From JBMNOZ01 sp050943335 (GTDB taxonomy: Bacteria > Bacillota > Desulfitobacteriia > Desulfitobacteriales > Syntrophobotulaceae), in assembly GCA_050943335.1 (NCBI GenBank), contig JBMNOZ010000010.1, forward strand, positions 9,875-73,874: a stretch of DNA of 64,000 nt. The letters run 5' to 3'. Each line of letters opens with the position of its first letter. Positions within the stretch are counted from its first letter, which is position 1. The position numbers were made by a program, and so were the translations under genes. Positions 33,424 through 42,452 of this stretch are shown here, in pieces. The notes beneath the pieces were generated by a model. It was not told the DNA's origin, did not search any database, and saw only the letters and a list, made by a program, of their open reading frames with translations.

Positions 33424-33936
33424 TTAATCTCCTTTAAAGTTGGAGGCACATTCGCCAGCTCGGCCCTGCAAGATGTCGAGACCGTGCTCCAAAGATGTCA
33501 GAACAACATTCAGACATTCCCTAACTCCTTTAGGGCTGCCCGGTAAATTGATGATAATAGTTTTTCCCCTGATACCGGCTGTCGCCCTGGACAACATAGC
33601 CCGGGGGGTAACTTTTAAGCTCTCCCACCGCATCGCTTCTGGAAAGCCCGGAGTTAAACGTTCTACAACAGCCATTGTGGCCTCAGGGGTTACATCTCGG
33701 GGTGAAAACCCTGTCCCGCCGGTAGTGAAAACCACATCGAGCCTCATCTCGTCAGCATAGCGGATAAGTTTTTCTTCAATTAATTTTTGTTCATCGGCAA
33801 CTATTTCGTGGATCTTTACTTCCCAGCCTAATTCTTCAACCAGTTCTCGAATAACCTGCCCGCTTAGGTCTTCCCGTTCCCCCCGGGAACCTTTATCACT
33901 GGCAGTAAGAACTCCAACTTTGATCATGTTTTTCAC
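33424..33936 (-). CDS. mogA: MogA/MoaB-type molybdopterin adenylyltransferase
   Basis: 170 residues. VGVLTASDKGSRGEREDLSGQVI, VFTTGGTGFSPRDVTPEAT, and IIINLPGSPKGVRECL are the MPT-binding motifs. It adenylates molybdopterin before metal insertion by MoeA. Start codon ATG with another three codons later. Lies between moaC and the MOSC gene with 21-base gaps. Confidence 0.93.
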   Translation of the reverse strand: MKNMIKVGVLTASDKGSRGEREDLSGQVIRELVEELGWEVKIHEIVADEQKLIEEKLIRYADEMRLDVVFTTGGTGFSPRDVTPEATMAVVERLTPGFPEAMRWESLKVTPRAMLSRATAGIRGKTIIINLPGSPKGVRECLNVVLTSLEHGLDILQGRAGECASNFKGD

Positions 33937-33957
33937 CCCTTTATTGATAAGAGCCGA

Positions 33958-34434
33958 TCACTTTCGGACATAATCGCCGCTTTTCCCACCAGATTTGCTC
34001 ACCAAGTAAATATCACTGATAACCATATCTTTTTCCACCGCTTTACACATATCATAAATTGTTAACGCCGCTACGGATACGGCTGTCAAAGCTTCCATTT
34101 CCACTCCAGTTTGACCGGTATTCTTCACTGTCGCTTCTATTTCAATCTTACTTTCCAGATCATTAATCCTAAAAGAAACATCGATTCCGGATAATAACAG
34201 CGGATGGCACATAGGAATGATCGACGCTGTGTTTTTAGCCCCTAAAATAGCGGCCACTTGAGAGACTGCCAGGACGTCACCTTTCGCCAAAGATTTGTCT
34301 CGAACAAGCTTAAGGGTTTCGGGTTTCATCCTTATTTCTCCCCGAGCTACCGCAATCCTGGCCGTTTCAGCTTTGGCGCTGATATCGACCATTCTGGCCC
34401 GGCCTTCCTCATTAAAATGCGTAAATTGACTCAT
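33958..34434 (-). CDS. moaC: MoaC, cyclic pyranopterin monophosphate synthase
   Basis: 158 residues, full length. FTHFNEEGRARMVDISAK, NTASIIPMCHPLLLSGI, VKNTGQTGVEMEALTAVSVAALTIYDMCKAVEKDMVI, KSGGKSG. Acts after MoaA to convert the cyclised GTP derivative to cPMP. The gene is separated from moaA by 7 bases. Confidence 0.97.
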   Translation of the reverse strand: MSQFTHFNEEGRARMVDISAKAETARIAVARGEIRMKPETLKLVRDKSLAKGDVLAVSQVAAILGAKNTASIIPMCHPLLLSGIDVSFRINDLESKIEIEATVKNTGQTGVEMEALTAVSVAALTIYDMCKAVEKDMVISDIYLVSKSGGKSGDYVRK

Positions 34435-34441
34435 TTCTTAA

Positions 34442-35404
34442 TCATCCACCTATTTCATGCATATTTCTCTTTATCGGTTCATATTCAGCGCTTTGAATAC
34501 AGTGCCGATAAGGTTTAGACGCAATCCCGTCCAGGAGAAATCTCTCCAACCCTTTTTCTTCATAATCCCGGATATCAAATTCTAGATTGGAATGAAGACA
34601 GGGCTTTAACTTCCCGTCAGGGGTAATTCTTATTCGATTGCAATAGCTGCAAAAATGACTGCTTAAAGGACTGATAATTCCCACTTTCCCTTTACTGTTT
34701 GGAAGTTTGAACAGCCGAGCAACTGTACCGTGGCCTTTAAAAGGAAGAGGTATTAGTTGGGGCACCCTTTTAATAATTTCCTCACTGGTTAAGAAATGTT
34801 CCCGCCCCCAAACGCCTGCTTCTCCGATAGGCATGAGTTCAATAAAGCGGACATCAATTTCCTCATCCACAGTGAGGTTTACAAAGTCCTCAATTTCATC
34901 GTCGTTAAAACCGCCGATTAAAACCACATTCAACTTGATAGGGAAAAGCTGCGCTTCTTTGGCGGCCTGAATCCCTTCTAAAACGTCTTCCACTCTACCA
35001 AAGCGGGTAATTTTTTTGTATTTCTCCTTATTAAGACTGTCAATACTGATATTTACCCGATCCAGACCCCTTTTTTTCAACTCTTCTGCATAATCTTTTA
35101 AAAGAATACCATTAGTTGTAAGGCCCATATCTCTCAAGCCCCGGCTTTTTAAACTTCCGATGTCCCGTACTAAGTCTAGGACGCCTCTTCTTACCAAGGG
35201 TTCCCCCCCGGTAATCCTTATTTTCGTTATTCCCAGGTTTACCGCCGCTTCTGCGATCTTATAAAACTGTTCCAGGCTTAAGATATCCTTGTGTTCTTTC
35301 TTTTTTATCCCTTTCTCGGGCATGCAATAAATACATTTAAGATTGCAAAGATCTGTAATGGATAATCTTAAATAATTAATGCCTCTTCCGTAACCGTCAA
35401 TCAT
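34442..35404 (-). CDS. moaA: MoaA, GTP 3',8-cyclase (radical SAM)
   Basis: About 320 residues. The radical SAM cluster motif CNLKCIYC lies near residue 22, GGEPLVRRG binds SAM, and the second cluster motif (C-x2-C-x13-C) is CSYCNRIRITPDGKLKPC. The C-terminal GG expected for MoaA is present (HEIGG). The start ATG 35404 is chosen because GAGGAG lies 7 bases upstream; an earlier in-frame ATG at 35437 has no such site. First committed step of pyranopterin synthesis. Confidence 0.96.
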   Translation of the reverse strand: MIDGYGRGINYLRLSITDLCNLKCIYCMPEKGIKKKEHKDILSLEQFYKIAEAAVNLGITKIRITGGEPLVRRGVLDLVRDIGSLKSRGLRDMGLTTNGILLKDYAEELKKRGLDRVNISIDSLNKEKYKKITRFGRVEDVLEGIQAAKEAQLFPIKLNVVLIGGFNDDEIEDFVNLTVDEEIDVRFIELMPIGEAGVWGREHFLTSEEIIKRVPQLIPLPFKGHGTVARLFKLPNSKGKVGIISPLSSHFCSYCNRIRITPDGKLKPCLHSNLEFDIRDYEEKGLERFLLDGIASKPYRHCIQSAEYEPIKRNMHEIGG

Positions 35405-35458
35405 TATATCATCTCCTCTTATTAAGCACCGAAACAAGAGCGAACAGGCGATCTCTAC

Positions 35459-36478
35459 TTAACGGCAAAAATAGCAATTCGGATACTGGCATAGTTGACA
35501 ATTCAGGCATAAACCGCCTTCTCCCATTCTGATAAAGTCATTTTTATTAAGAGTCTCGCCGGCAAATATTTTTGGCAGGACAACGTCAAAAACAGTTGTT
35601 TTAAAATAGGCTGCCGCTCCCGGCACTCCTAAAAGAGGAACACCATCAAGATAAGCTAGCATAAACATATTCCCAGGTTGAACAGGAACGCCGTAGATGA
35701 TTACTTCCGCCCCTGTACTACGGATCGCCCCGGGAGTAAGATCATCGGGATCAACGGACATCCCTCCGGTAATGATTATCATCTCCGCTCCCTTTTCTTT
35801 AAAAGTGAAGATGCTGTTTTTAATAACTTCTACTTTATCCGGGCAATAGGTCTGCCCTAAGATTTCAGCCCCATAATAGTTAAGCTTTTTCTTAATGACC
35901 GGCCCGAACTTGTCTTTAATTCTTCCTTTAAAGACCTCGCTACCGGTAATAATGATCCCTACTTTTATTTTTTTATAGGCTTCGACCTTAAAAACTGGTC
36001 CGTGCAGAGCACACAGTTGTTCCACCTTTTCAATATTTTCCTCTTTGGTAACCAGGGGGACTATACGAGCGGCTGCGATCTTCTGGCCTTTATTTACTTT
36101 AAAATTATTAGGGATGGAAGGTACGGTCACATCTTCAATGGAATTTATTTCGTAAAGCAAGGAACTCTTTAACTTAAACAAACCTTTTACAGTGGATTCG
36201 AGAACTGTTTTCCCCTCTTGGGGTTCAGAGAAAACAATATTTTCACCGCTTACAGCTTTTGCGATCCGAATTGCGGCGTCATCTTCATGAATTTCCCCGG
36301 CATTTTCTTCCCACACATAAACATTTTCTTTGCCTAAATTCAATAATTCTTCCACATCTTCAGCAGTAATAAGATGATTTTTTTTAAAAACAGGACCTTT
36401 AAATTCCCCAGGAACCATTTTCGTTATATCATGGCATAACCTCAGGCCGATAGCATCTTGAACAGCTACTTTTCTCAT
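35459..36478 (-). CDS. MPT-binding domain protein with C-terminal cysteine cluster
   Basis: 339 residues. The central part (about 170-310) is the MoaB/Mog-type MPT-binding fold: VGIIITGSEVFKGRIKDKFGPVI, MIIITGGMSVDPDDLTPGAIRSTGA, LLGVPGAAAYFKTTVFDVVLPK. The N-terminus resembles MoeA domains loosely. The last residues contain C-x2-C-x2-C-x4-C-x2-C (CLNCQLCQYPNCYFC), able to bind a metal or Fe-S cluster. It sits between moaA and moeA (54 and 30 bases). Its precise step is not known; it may deliver metal or sulfur. RBS GGGAGAAC. Confidence 0.75.
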   Translation of the reverse strand: MRKVAVQDAIGLRLCHDITKMVPGEFKGPVFKKNHLITAEDVEELLNLGKENVYVWEENAGEIHEDDAAIRIAKAVSGENIVFSEPQEGKTVLESTVKGLFKLKSSLLYEINSIEDVTVPSIPNNFKVNKGQKIAAARIVPLVTKEENIEKVEQLCALHGPVFKVEAYKKIKVGIIITGSEVFKGRIKDKFGPVIKKKLNYYGAEILGQTYCPDKVEVIKNSIFTFKEKGAEMIIITGGMSVDPDDLTPGAIRSTGAEVIIYGVPVQPGNMFMLAYLDGVPLLGVPGAAAYFKTTVFDVVLPKIFAGETLNKNDFIRMGEGGLCLNCQLCQYPNCYFCR

Positions 36479-36508
36479 TATTGTTCTCCCTTTCTTTTGG
36501 TCAAGATT

Positions 36509-37723
36509 TTATATCAGAATGGCTCTTAATTTTTGTCCGGCTTTTAACGGACCACTCTTGGCAGGTATTTCAGCCAAGGCATCGCATCTTTCCATAGAGC
36601 GCAAAACTCCATTACCTTGTTCTTTTAACACTTCCATAAAAACGCTGCCATTTTCTAGAAGTATTTTTCCTCGGATAAACCTTCGGCGCGGGCTTGCTTT
36701 AGGAAAATCTTGTTTCAAAATAACTTCTGTTTGCCGGTGAAAGTAGTCTTTTCTACCCATCATCTTTTTAAGAAACGGGACTACCAGTAGCTGAAAGGTG
36801 ACCATCGCCGCTGCAGGGTTACCAGATAGGCCAATAATTAACTGGTCGTTTTTCACGGCTGTCAGATTGGGGGAACCGGGTTTAATATCGATTTTCCAGT
36901 AAAGCGTTTTCGCCTGGAGATGATTAACCGCCAGTCTTAAAACATCATAATCTCCCACTGATACCCCGCCGGTGGTTAAAACTAAATCGGCGCTTTTCAA
37001 ACCTTCATCGATTAAAGCGGCTACCTCCTCAGTCCTATCTTTACAAATCCCGATAACAACCGGCTCTGCTCCTAAAGAACGAATATATCCTCGTAAGGCA
37101 TAGCTGTTACTATTGCGGATTTTGCCCGGGGCCAGCGATTCGGAAACCTCCCGCAGCTCATCCCCAGTAGAAATAATCGCCACCTTAGGACGCTTATAAA
37201 CGGGTATCTTCGTCAATCCCAAAGCAGCCATCAATCCCATAAGAGGAGGAGTGATCACTGCTCCTGAAGAAGCAACAAGGTCCCCGAGGGCAATGTCTTC
37301 ACCAGCTGGAACAATATTTTCCAGAGGTTTGTATTTTCGATATAAGAAAACTTTGTTACCTTCGCTAGTAGTTTCTTCGAATTTAGTTACGGCATCCGCC
37401 CCTTCAGGTATGGGGGCCCCAGTTAAAATCTTAATAGCTTGTCGGGCACACACAGCTTTTTTAGCTGTATGTCCGGCCGGAACTTCTTCAATGATCTCTA
37501 AAGCTACAGGATTGTCTCTGTCTACTTCCGCTGTATCGGCTGAGCGCAGGGCATACCCATCATAGGGAGAACGGGCAAAGGGAGGGACATTTTCATGAGC
37601 TTTAATATCGGTAGCTAATACCCTTCCTAAAGTATTATTCAGTTCTACCTCCTCTATTTCAGCCCTTGGACAATGATCAAGTAAAATATTCTGTGCTTCT
37701 TCCAATGTTATATTAGTTTTCAC
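36509..37723 (-). CDS. moeA: MoeA, molybdopterin molybdenumtransferase
   Basis: About 404 residues. NVPPFARSPYDGYALRSADT, IVPAGEDIALGD, ISTGDEL, GKIRNSNSYALRGYI, LTTGGVSVGDYDVL, and GLSGNPAAAMVTFQLL. It inserts molybdate or tungstate into adenylated MPT. The start is GTG 37723, just after GGAGGGATTA; the frame is also open for 57 codons upstream (to 37894) without a normal start site. First gene of the moeA-to-MOSC operon. Confidence 0.93.
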   Translation of the reverse strand: MKTNITLEEAQNILLDHCPRAEIEEVELNNTLGRVLATDIKAHENVPPFARSPYDGYALRSADTAEVDRDNPVALEIIEEVPAGHTAKKAVCARQAIKILTGAPIPEGADAVTKFEETTSEGNKVFLYRKYKPLENIVPAGEDIALGDLVASSGAVITPPLMGLMAALGLTKIPVYKRPKVAIISTGDELREVSESLAPGKIRNSNSYALRGYIRSLGAEPVVIGICKDRTEEVAALIDEGLKSADLVLTTGGVSVGDYDVLRLAVNHLQAKTLYWKIDIKPGSPNLTAVKNDQLIIGLSGNPAAAMVTFQLLVVPFLKKMMGRKDYFHRQTEVILKQDFPKASPRRRFIRGKILLENGSVFMEVLKEQGNGVLRSMERCDALAEIPAKSGPLKAGQKLRAILI

Positions 37724-38419
37724 ATAATCCCTCCTTAAAAATACCTCCCCAAAACCAAAATATCCTGCTTGGATATGCAGGATAAGGGTATGGCGCTTAG
37801 TTAAGCTAAAACCACTCTCTGTTTGCATCTCCTTCGCAATACAGGCAAGTAACCGAATTTCTTCAATTACTCCGTGGACTTTCTGTCCAGACTCCACATC
37901 CATAGTTTTTTACAGTTTAAACTTTAGGATCTGGAGCTCGGAGAAAACGAATATTATTTTTTCAAATTTTTGTATTTGAGACTATTATATAAAAACTATT
38001 TCAATTGAGCAACTAATTGCTGGCGAAAATATCGATCTTTTTCGAATTCCTTAATATTTTCTTGAGTTTCTAGATTAAGTATATACAAAAATAGCCTCAA
38101 AGTTAAGCCCTCAATTTATTCCATAAAATTAATCATCTATCTAAGTATTTCGTACTAAAATGTCTAAATTTACACTTGTTTTTTATATAAAATTGCCCAA
38201 CTTTGTAAACTGCTGTAAAAAATTAAGTGAAACTGGAGGAAAACCCAAAAAATTATAGAATCAGTTAAAATAGAGGGCCGAAAAGGTCTCTATTCAGGAC
38301 TAGAACTAACGTCACTGCTGGCATTACAGAACTTTCGGGAGGTTTCTAAACTACTAAAAAAGAAGGGTAATTTCCGTTAAAAATTATGGCCTACAAAGTG
38401 AATTTAAGGAGGAGGACAA
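37724..38419. other. Leader of the cofactor operon and A+T-rich intergenic region
   Basis: On the minus strand, 37900-37724 is an apparent leader: hairpin GGAC/GTCC near 37868-37888, a 7-bp hairpin ATCCTGC / GCAGGAT near 37762-37787, and the moeA ribosome site. The stretch is also open in frame with moeA. From about 37920 to 38400 the DNA is very A+T-rich; on the plus strand a small hairpin TAGAG..CTCTA near 38268-38292 and RBS GGAGGAGG just before 38420 serve the first transducer gene. No gene is supported. Confidence 0.45.
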
Positions 38420-39247
38420 ATGGAAGAAAAAATTAACGAAGTTGTGAAAGCTTTTAATACTATTATGCCCCTGGTCAGCTCTTGTCTAAAAGAGGACCAT
38501 ATTTTAGCTCTCAGCGACAGGGAACGATATATCGGCTCTATCGTTAAAGGGATCAAAATAAACGTCAAACTCGGTGATCCAATCTCTGAGGGTGACACTA
38601 TTTTAAGAGTCCTGGACACTGGGGAGCCCATCAGGGAAATCTTACCCGAGGAGATCTTCGGGACTTCTTTTAGTTCCAATGTCGTACCAGTGAAAGATGA
38701 AAACGGCAAAACAATCGGTGCCTTAGCGATGGCTAGGAGCTTAAAACAGCAGTTTGAAACAAATAAAGTCGCTGAAGATTTAGCCAATGCTTTAAATCAA
38801 ATCTCAACTACTTTAAATCAAATATCTCAGGGGATCCAAGAAGTAGTTGACTCCAGCTCCGAAATCCTTGATTTTGTCCACAATGTCCAGGTGGAGAATG
38901 AAAAAGCCGATGAAATAACCCAGTTTATAAAAAATATTGCCGGTCAGACTAATCTTCTAGGGCTTAATGCTGCTATAGAGGCGGCCCGGGCCGGGGATAT
39001 GGGCCGAGGTTTTGGGGTGGTGGCTGATGAAATCCGGAAGCTATCGACCTCGAGCAACGAATCTATTAAAGAGGTTGAGGATTTTTTAAAGAAAACTCAT
39101 GAAAACTTAAATAATATTAATCAACGCTTGGAAAATGTTAACGCTGTCTTCCAGGAACAAGCAGCCGGGGTAGAAGAAATAACCGCCTCTGTAGAGGAAC
39201 TTAACGCTACCGCTCAATATTTAAAAGAAATCTCCGGGAATATGTAA
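38420..39247 (+). CDS. Soluble methyl-accepting-type transducer 1
   Basis: 275 residues with no membrane segment or HAMP. The N-terminal domain of about 110 residues (SCLKEDHILALSDRERYIGSI and FSSNVVPVKDENGKTIGALAMARSL) is followed by a coiled-coil signalling region with the conserved hairpin tip GQTNLLGLNAAIEAARAGDMGRGFGVVADEIRKLS. The N-terminal domain resembles sensors that bind small ligands in the cytoplasm. It is the first of two tandem paralogs, and it uses GGAGGAGGAC before the ATG. Confidence 0.88.
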   Translation: MEEKINEVVKAFNTIMPLVSSCLKEDHILALSDRERYIGSIVKGIKINVKLGDPISEGDTILRVLDTGEPIREILPEEIFGTSFSSNVVPVKDENGKTIGALAMARSLKQQFETNKVAEDLANALNQISTTLNQISQGIQEVVDSSSEILDFVHNVQVENEKADEITQFIKNIAGQTNLLGLNAAIEAARAGDMGRGFGVVADEIRKLSTSSNESIKEVEDFLKKTHENLNNINQRLENVNAVFQEQAAGVEEITASVEELNATAQYLKEISGNM

Positions 39248-39349
39248 ATGGGTTTTCAAATAGATCGAATTAAGATATATTATTTATAAATCCTTACAAG
39301 ACAAGAAAATAGGGCTTATTAAAAAAATATACATAAAGGAGCTGGTAGG

Positions 39350-40177
39350 ATGAATGAAAAATTGAATGAGCTTCTGGACGACTTCAATACAATCATGCCC
39401 TTTGTCAGCTCTTGCCTGCAAGAGAATCACGCTCTAGGCCTTACCGATAAGGAAAAATTTATTGGTTCAATCATTAAAGGAATAGAAATGAGCTTAAAAG
39501 TTGGCGACCCAATCCCTGAAGGTGATACCCCTGCTAGGGTGCTGAAGTCCGGAGAAGCTATTTCAGAGATTTTGCCTAAAGAAGTCTTCGGAGTTTCCTT
39601 TAGTTCCAATGTCGTACCCGTGAAAGATGAAAATGGCGAAACAATCGGCACCGTAACCATGGCTAGAAGTCTGGAACAACAAGTTGAAATACTTGATGTC
39701 TCAGAAAGCTTGGTTAATGCTTTAGCTCAAATTTCCGTAACTTTAAACCAAATATCTAATGGCATTCAGAATGTGGTGAATTCCAGCACCGAGATTCTGG
39801 ATTTTGTCCACAATGTCCAAACAGAAAATGAAAAAGCGGATGAAATAACCCAGTTTATAAAAAATATTGCCGGCCAGACTAATCTTCTAGGGCTCAATGC
39901 TGCTATAGAAGCGGCCCGAGCCGGGGATATGGGCCGAGGTTTTGGAGTGGTGGCTGATGAAATTCGCAAATTATCCACTTCTAGCAACGATTCAATTAAG
40001 GAAATCGAAGAATTTTTGAGAAAGACCGGGGAGAATTTGGACAACATAAATCAACGCTTGGAAAATGTTAATGCTGTCTTCCAGGAACAAGCAGCCGGGG
40101 TGGAAGAAATAACCGCCTCAGTAGAGGAACTTAACGCTACCGCTCAATACTTAAAAGAAATGTCCGAGAATTTTTAA
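39350..40177 (+). CDS. Soluble methyl-accepting-type transducer 2
   Basis: 275 residues, paralog of the preceding gene and same length. The signalling domains are almost identical in protein and often in DNA (for example AEQTNLL-type tip and FQEQAAGVEEITASVEEL), while the sensor domains differ more (KFIGSIIKGIEMSLKVGDP here versus RYIGSIVKGIKINVKLGDP). RBS AAGGAG before ATG at 39350. The pair ends in a long terminator. CheR at 1936 could modify the tips. Confidence 0.88.
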   Translation: MNEKLNELLDDFNTIMPFVSSCLQENHALGLTDKEKFIGSIIKGIEMSLKVGDPIPEGDTPARVLKSGEAISEILPKEVFGVSFSSNVVPVKDENGETIGTVTMARSLEQQVEILDVSESLVNALAQISVTLNQISNGIQNVVNSSTEILDFVHNVQTENEKADEITQFIKNIAGQTNLLGLNAAIEAARAGDMGRGFGVVADEIRKLSTSSNDSIKEIEEFLRKTGENLDNINQRLENVNAVFQEQAAGVEEITASVEELNATAQYLKEMSENF

Positions 40178-40212
40178 GCCTCAACGATAAACACTATACT
40201 ACCTTTCTTTTT

Positions 40213-40258
40213 AAAAAGGTGCTGAAAAAATTCTACAACTTTTTTTAGCACCTTTTTT
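40213..40258 (+). terminator. Intrinsic terminator of the transducer pair
   Basis: AAAAAGGTGCTGAAAAAA (40213-40230) pairs with TTTTTTTAGCACCTTTTTT (40240-40258), 9-base loop. Confidence 0.85.
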
Positions 40259-40431
40259 ATTATTAATTTTAATAAATAAAACAAATTTTATGCAACCATA
40301 ACTAACTATACCTAATAACATCCAACAAAATATAGATGCATCGTCTCTAATCAGCAAATACCAAAGCCAATAGCCAAAGCGCACAACATTGACATTTAGA
40401 TCCTGTGTTTTATAATTAAGCTTAGTCCTTC

Positions 40432-41409
40432 ATGATCAGCTATCGCTTCTGGAAAGGAGGAATTACAATCGAACAGCGCCCCCCTTTAACACCGGAAGAA
40501 GCCGCCAAAATATTAAAGATTTCAAAATACACGCTTTATGAACTGATAAAACGTGGCGAGATACCTTCTCGCCGAATTGGCCGTAAAATAAGGATTGATC
40601 AAGATTCCTTGGCTCAGTACTTAAAAGGTGGTTCTACTCCAAAAGAAGAAAAGGCGACCGAAACCAAATCCTATGGCCAATCAGGTATGAATTCAACAAA
40701 AGGTAGCTTTCGTTTTATTGGCAGTCATGACCCTGTTGTTGAATTATTAGGGGAGTTTATAAAACATTCTCCAACCAGTTTCTCCTTCTCTACTTCTTTC
40801 AAAGGCAGCATGGACGGTTTAATAGCTTTATATCGCCGGGAAACGGAAATAACCGGAATCCACCTTTGGGATAGTAAAACTAAGGATTACAATATACCGT
40901 ATATCAAGCATATTTTACTTTTCGAACCACTTTTCGTCGTTAATTTAGTACAAAGAACCCAAGGTTGGATTGTCCAAGCCAATAATCCCTTAAAAATTTC
41001 ATCTTGGGATGATCTGGCAAGGAAAGATCTTCGATTTATAAATCGTCAGAAAGGCTCTGGCACCCGTTTGAGAATAGATCAGTACCTATCGGAACACAAC
41101 ATCCCTCCCAGCCAAGTATCTGGCTATGATAAAGAAGAAAACACCCATCTTGGAGTAGCCATGAAAATTGCCAATGGCGAAGGGAATGCCGGCATTGGTG
41201 TGCAAGCTTCAGCGCAAAAAATGGGCCTTGATTTCATACCTCTGTTCAAAGAGAGGTATGACCTTGTTGTTTTGCAAGAGACAGCAGAGACACCAGAATG
41301 GCAGCAAATATTCACTATTTTGAATTCACCAGCTTTTCATAGGGCTATTGAACAATATGTTGGCTATGATGCATCTCTAACTGGTAAAGTAATGTACCAA
41401 ACCACTTAA
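40432..41409 (+). CDS. HTH regulator fused to a periplasmic-binding-protein-like domain
   Basis: 325 residues. An excisionase/MerR-like helix-turn-helix (PLTPEEAAKILKISKYTLYELIKRGEIPSRRIGRKIRI, about 17-55) is followed by a PBP-like domain (PF12727 type: HDPVVELLG, GSMDGLIALYRRETEITGIHL, RQKGSGTRLRIDQYL, NTHLGVAMKIANGEGNAGIG). That domain also ends the MoeA at 53109. It is read just before tupABC, so it may sense tungstate or molybdate and control transport. The ATG at 40432 lacks a ribosome site, whereas AAAGGAGG lies 7 bases before an ATC codon (40468) in the same frame; initiation at ATC is possible. Confidence 0.82.
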   Translation: MISYRFWKGGITIEQRPPLTPEEAAKILKISKYTLYELIKRGEIPSRRIGRKIRIDQDSLAQYLKGGSTPKEEKATETKSYGQSGMNSTKGSFRFIGSHDPVVELLGEFIKHSPTSFSFSTSFKGSMDGLIALYRRETEITGIHLWDSKTKDYNIPYIKHILLFEPLFVVNLVQRTQGWIVQANNPLKISSWDDLARKDLRFINRQKGSGTRLRIDQYLSEHNIPPSQVSGYDKEENTHLGVAMKIANGEGNAGIGVQASAQKMGLDFIPLFKERYDLVVLQETAETPEWQQIFTILNSPAFHRAIEQYVGYDASLTGKVMYQTT

Positions 41410-41472
41410 AAGATAATCGGATTAATGGGTTTTAAAACCCTTACAAAATATTTATTTTTTAGGAGGAAAAAC

Positions 41473-42360
41473 ATGAAAACAAAAAAATACCTTTTACTAT
41501 CGTCTCTACTTTCTTTACTGCTGATATTAACATTCATGGTCGGTTGTTCACAACAAAGTGAAACTCCTGCAGGTCCAGAAAATCCGAACGTTATTCTGGC
41601 TACTACCACTAGCACCCAGGACAGTGGATTGTTGGACGAGCTTTTGCCGATTTTTGAAGAGCAAACCGGATATAAAGTCAAAACTATTGCCGTTGGTACA
41701 GGCGCTGCTCTGGAAATGGGCAAAAAAGGTGAAGCCGATGTTCTTCTGACTCACGCGCCGTCTTCTGAACAACCGCTGGTGGAAGACGGATCTGTTATCA
41801 ATTATCAACTGGTAATGCATAATGATTTTATAATCGTCGGACCTCCAAACGATCCTGCTAAGATCAAAGAAGCTAAAGACCTAAGCGCCGCTTTTAAAGC
41901 TATCGCCGACACCAAATCAGTCTTTATCTCTCGCGGTGATGACTCCGGAACTCACAAAAAAGAACTTGATTTATGGAAAAAGGCCGGTATTGACCCCGCT
42001 GGTGATTGGTATCAAGAAGCCGGTGCCGGTATGGGACAAACATTAACCATCACTTCCGAAAAAAGAGGTTATACCCTGACTGACCGCGCTACTTATCTGG
42101 CCTTTAAAGATCAGATAGAACTAGAAATAGTTCTTGAAGGGGCAAAGGAACTCTTAAACATTTACCACGTAATGCAAGTTAACCCTGAAAAACATCCTGA
42201 CCTCAGCACCCCAATCAACGCCGAAGGAGCTAAAGCCTTTGTCGAATTTATGATCAGTGCTGATACCCAAAAAATAATTGAAAACTTCGGTAAAGATACT
42301 TACGGCGAATCACTCTTTACCCCAGATGCTGGCAAATCCATGGATGAATTGGGCGGCTAA
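41473..42360 (+). CDS. tupA: TupA, tungstate-binding lipoprotein
   Basis: 295 residues. Signal peptide with lipobox LTFMVGC (cysteine near residue 23), then the TupA motif TTTSTQDSGLLDELLP, VGTGAALEMGKKGEADVLLTHAPSSE, HNDFIIVGPPNDPA, and SRGDDSGTHKKEL. It captures tungstate outside the membrane and passes it to TupBC. Start at ATG 41473, 6 bases after AGGAGG; an upstream in-frame ATG at 41425 has no such site. A stable hairpin separates it from tupB. Confidence 0.93.
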   Translation: MKTKKYLLLSSLLSLLLILTFMVGCSQQSETPAGPENPNVILATTTSTQDSGLLDELLPIFEEQTGYKVKTIAVGTGAALEMGKKGEADVLLTHAPSSEQPLVEDGSVINYQLVMHNDFIIVGPPNDPAKIKEAKDLSAAFKAIADTKSVFISRGDDSGTHKKELDLWKKAGIDPAGDWYQEAGAGMGQTLTITSEKRGYTLTDRATYLAFKDQIELEIVLEGAKELLNIYHVMQVNPEKHPDLSTPINAEGAKAFVEFMISADTQKIIENFGKDTYGESLFTPDAGKSMDELGG

Positions 42361-42399
42361 AACTATTTTACTTAAAAAATCTTTATTAATGGATTGCAT

Positions 42400-42430
42400 C
42401 ATTTCAGGTGGGGTACTCCCACCTGAAATG
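42400..42430 (+). promoter_or_regulatory. Intercistronic stem-loop between tupA and tupB
   Basis: CATTTCAGGTGGG (42400-42412), loop GTACT, perfect complement (42418-42430). No T-run follows. Such hairpins after the binding-protein gene can stabilise its mRNA and give more binding protein than permease. Confidence 0.7.
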
Positions 42431-42452
42431 GTATTTAGGAGAACAGATTGAG

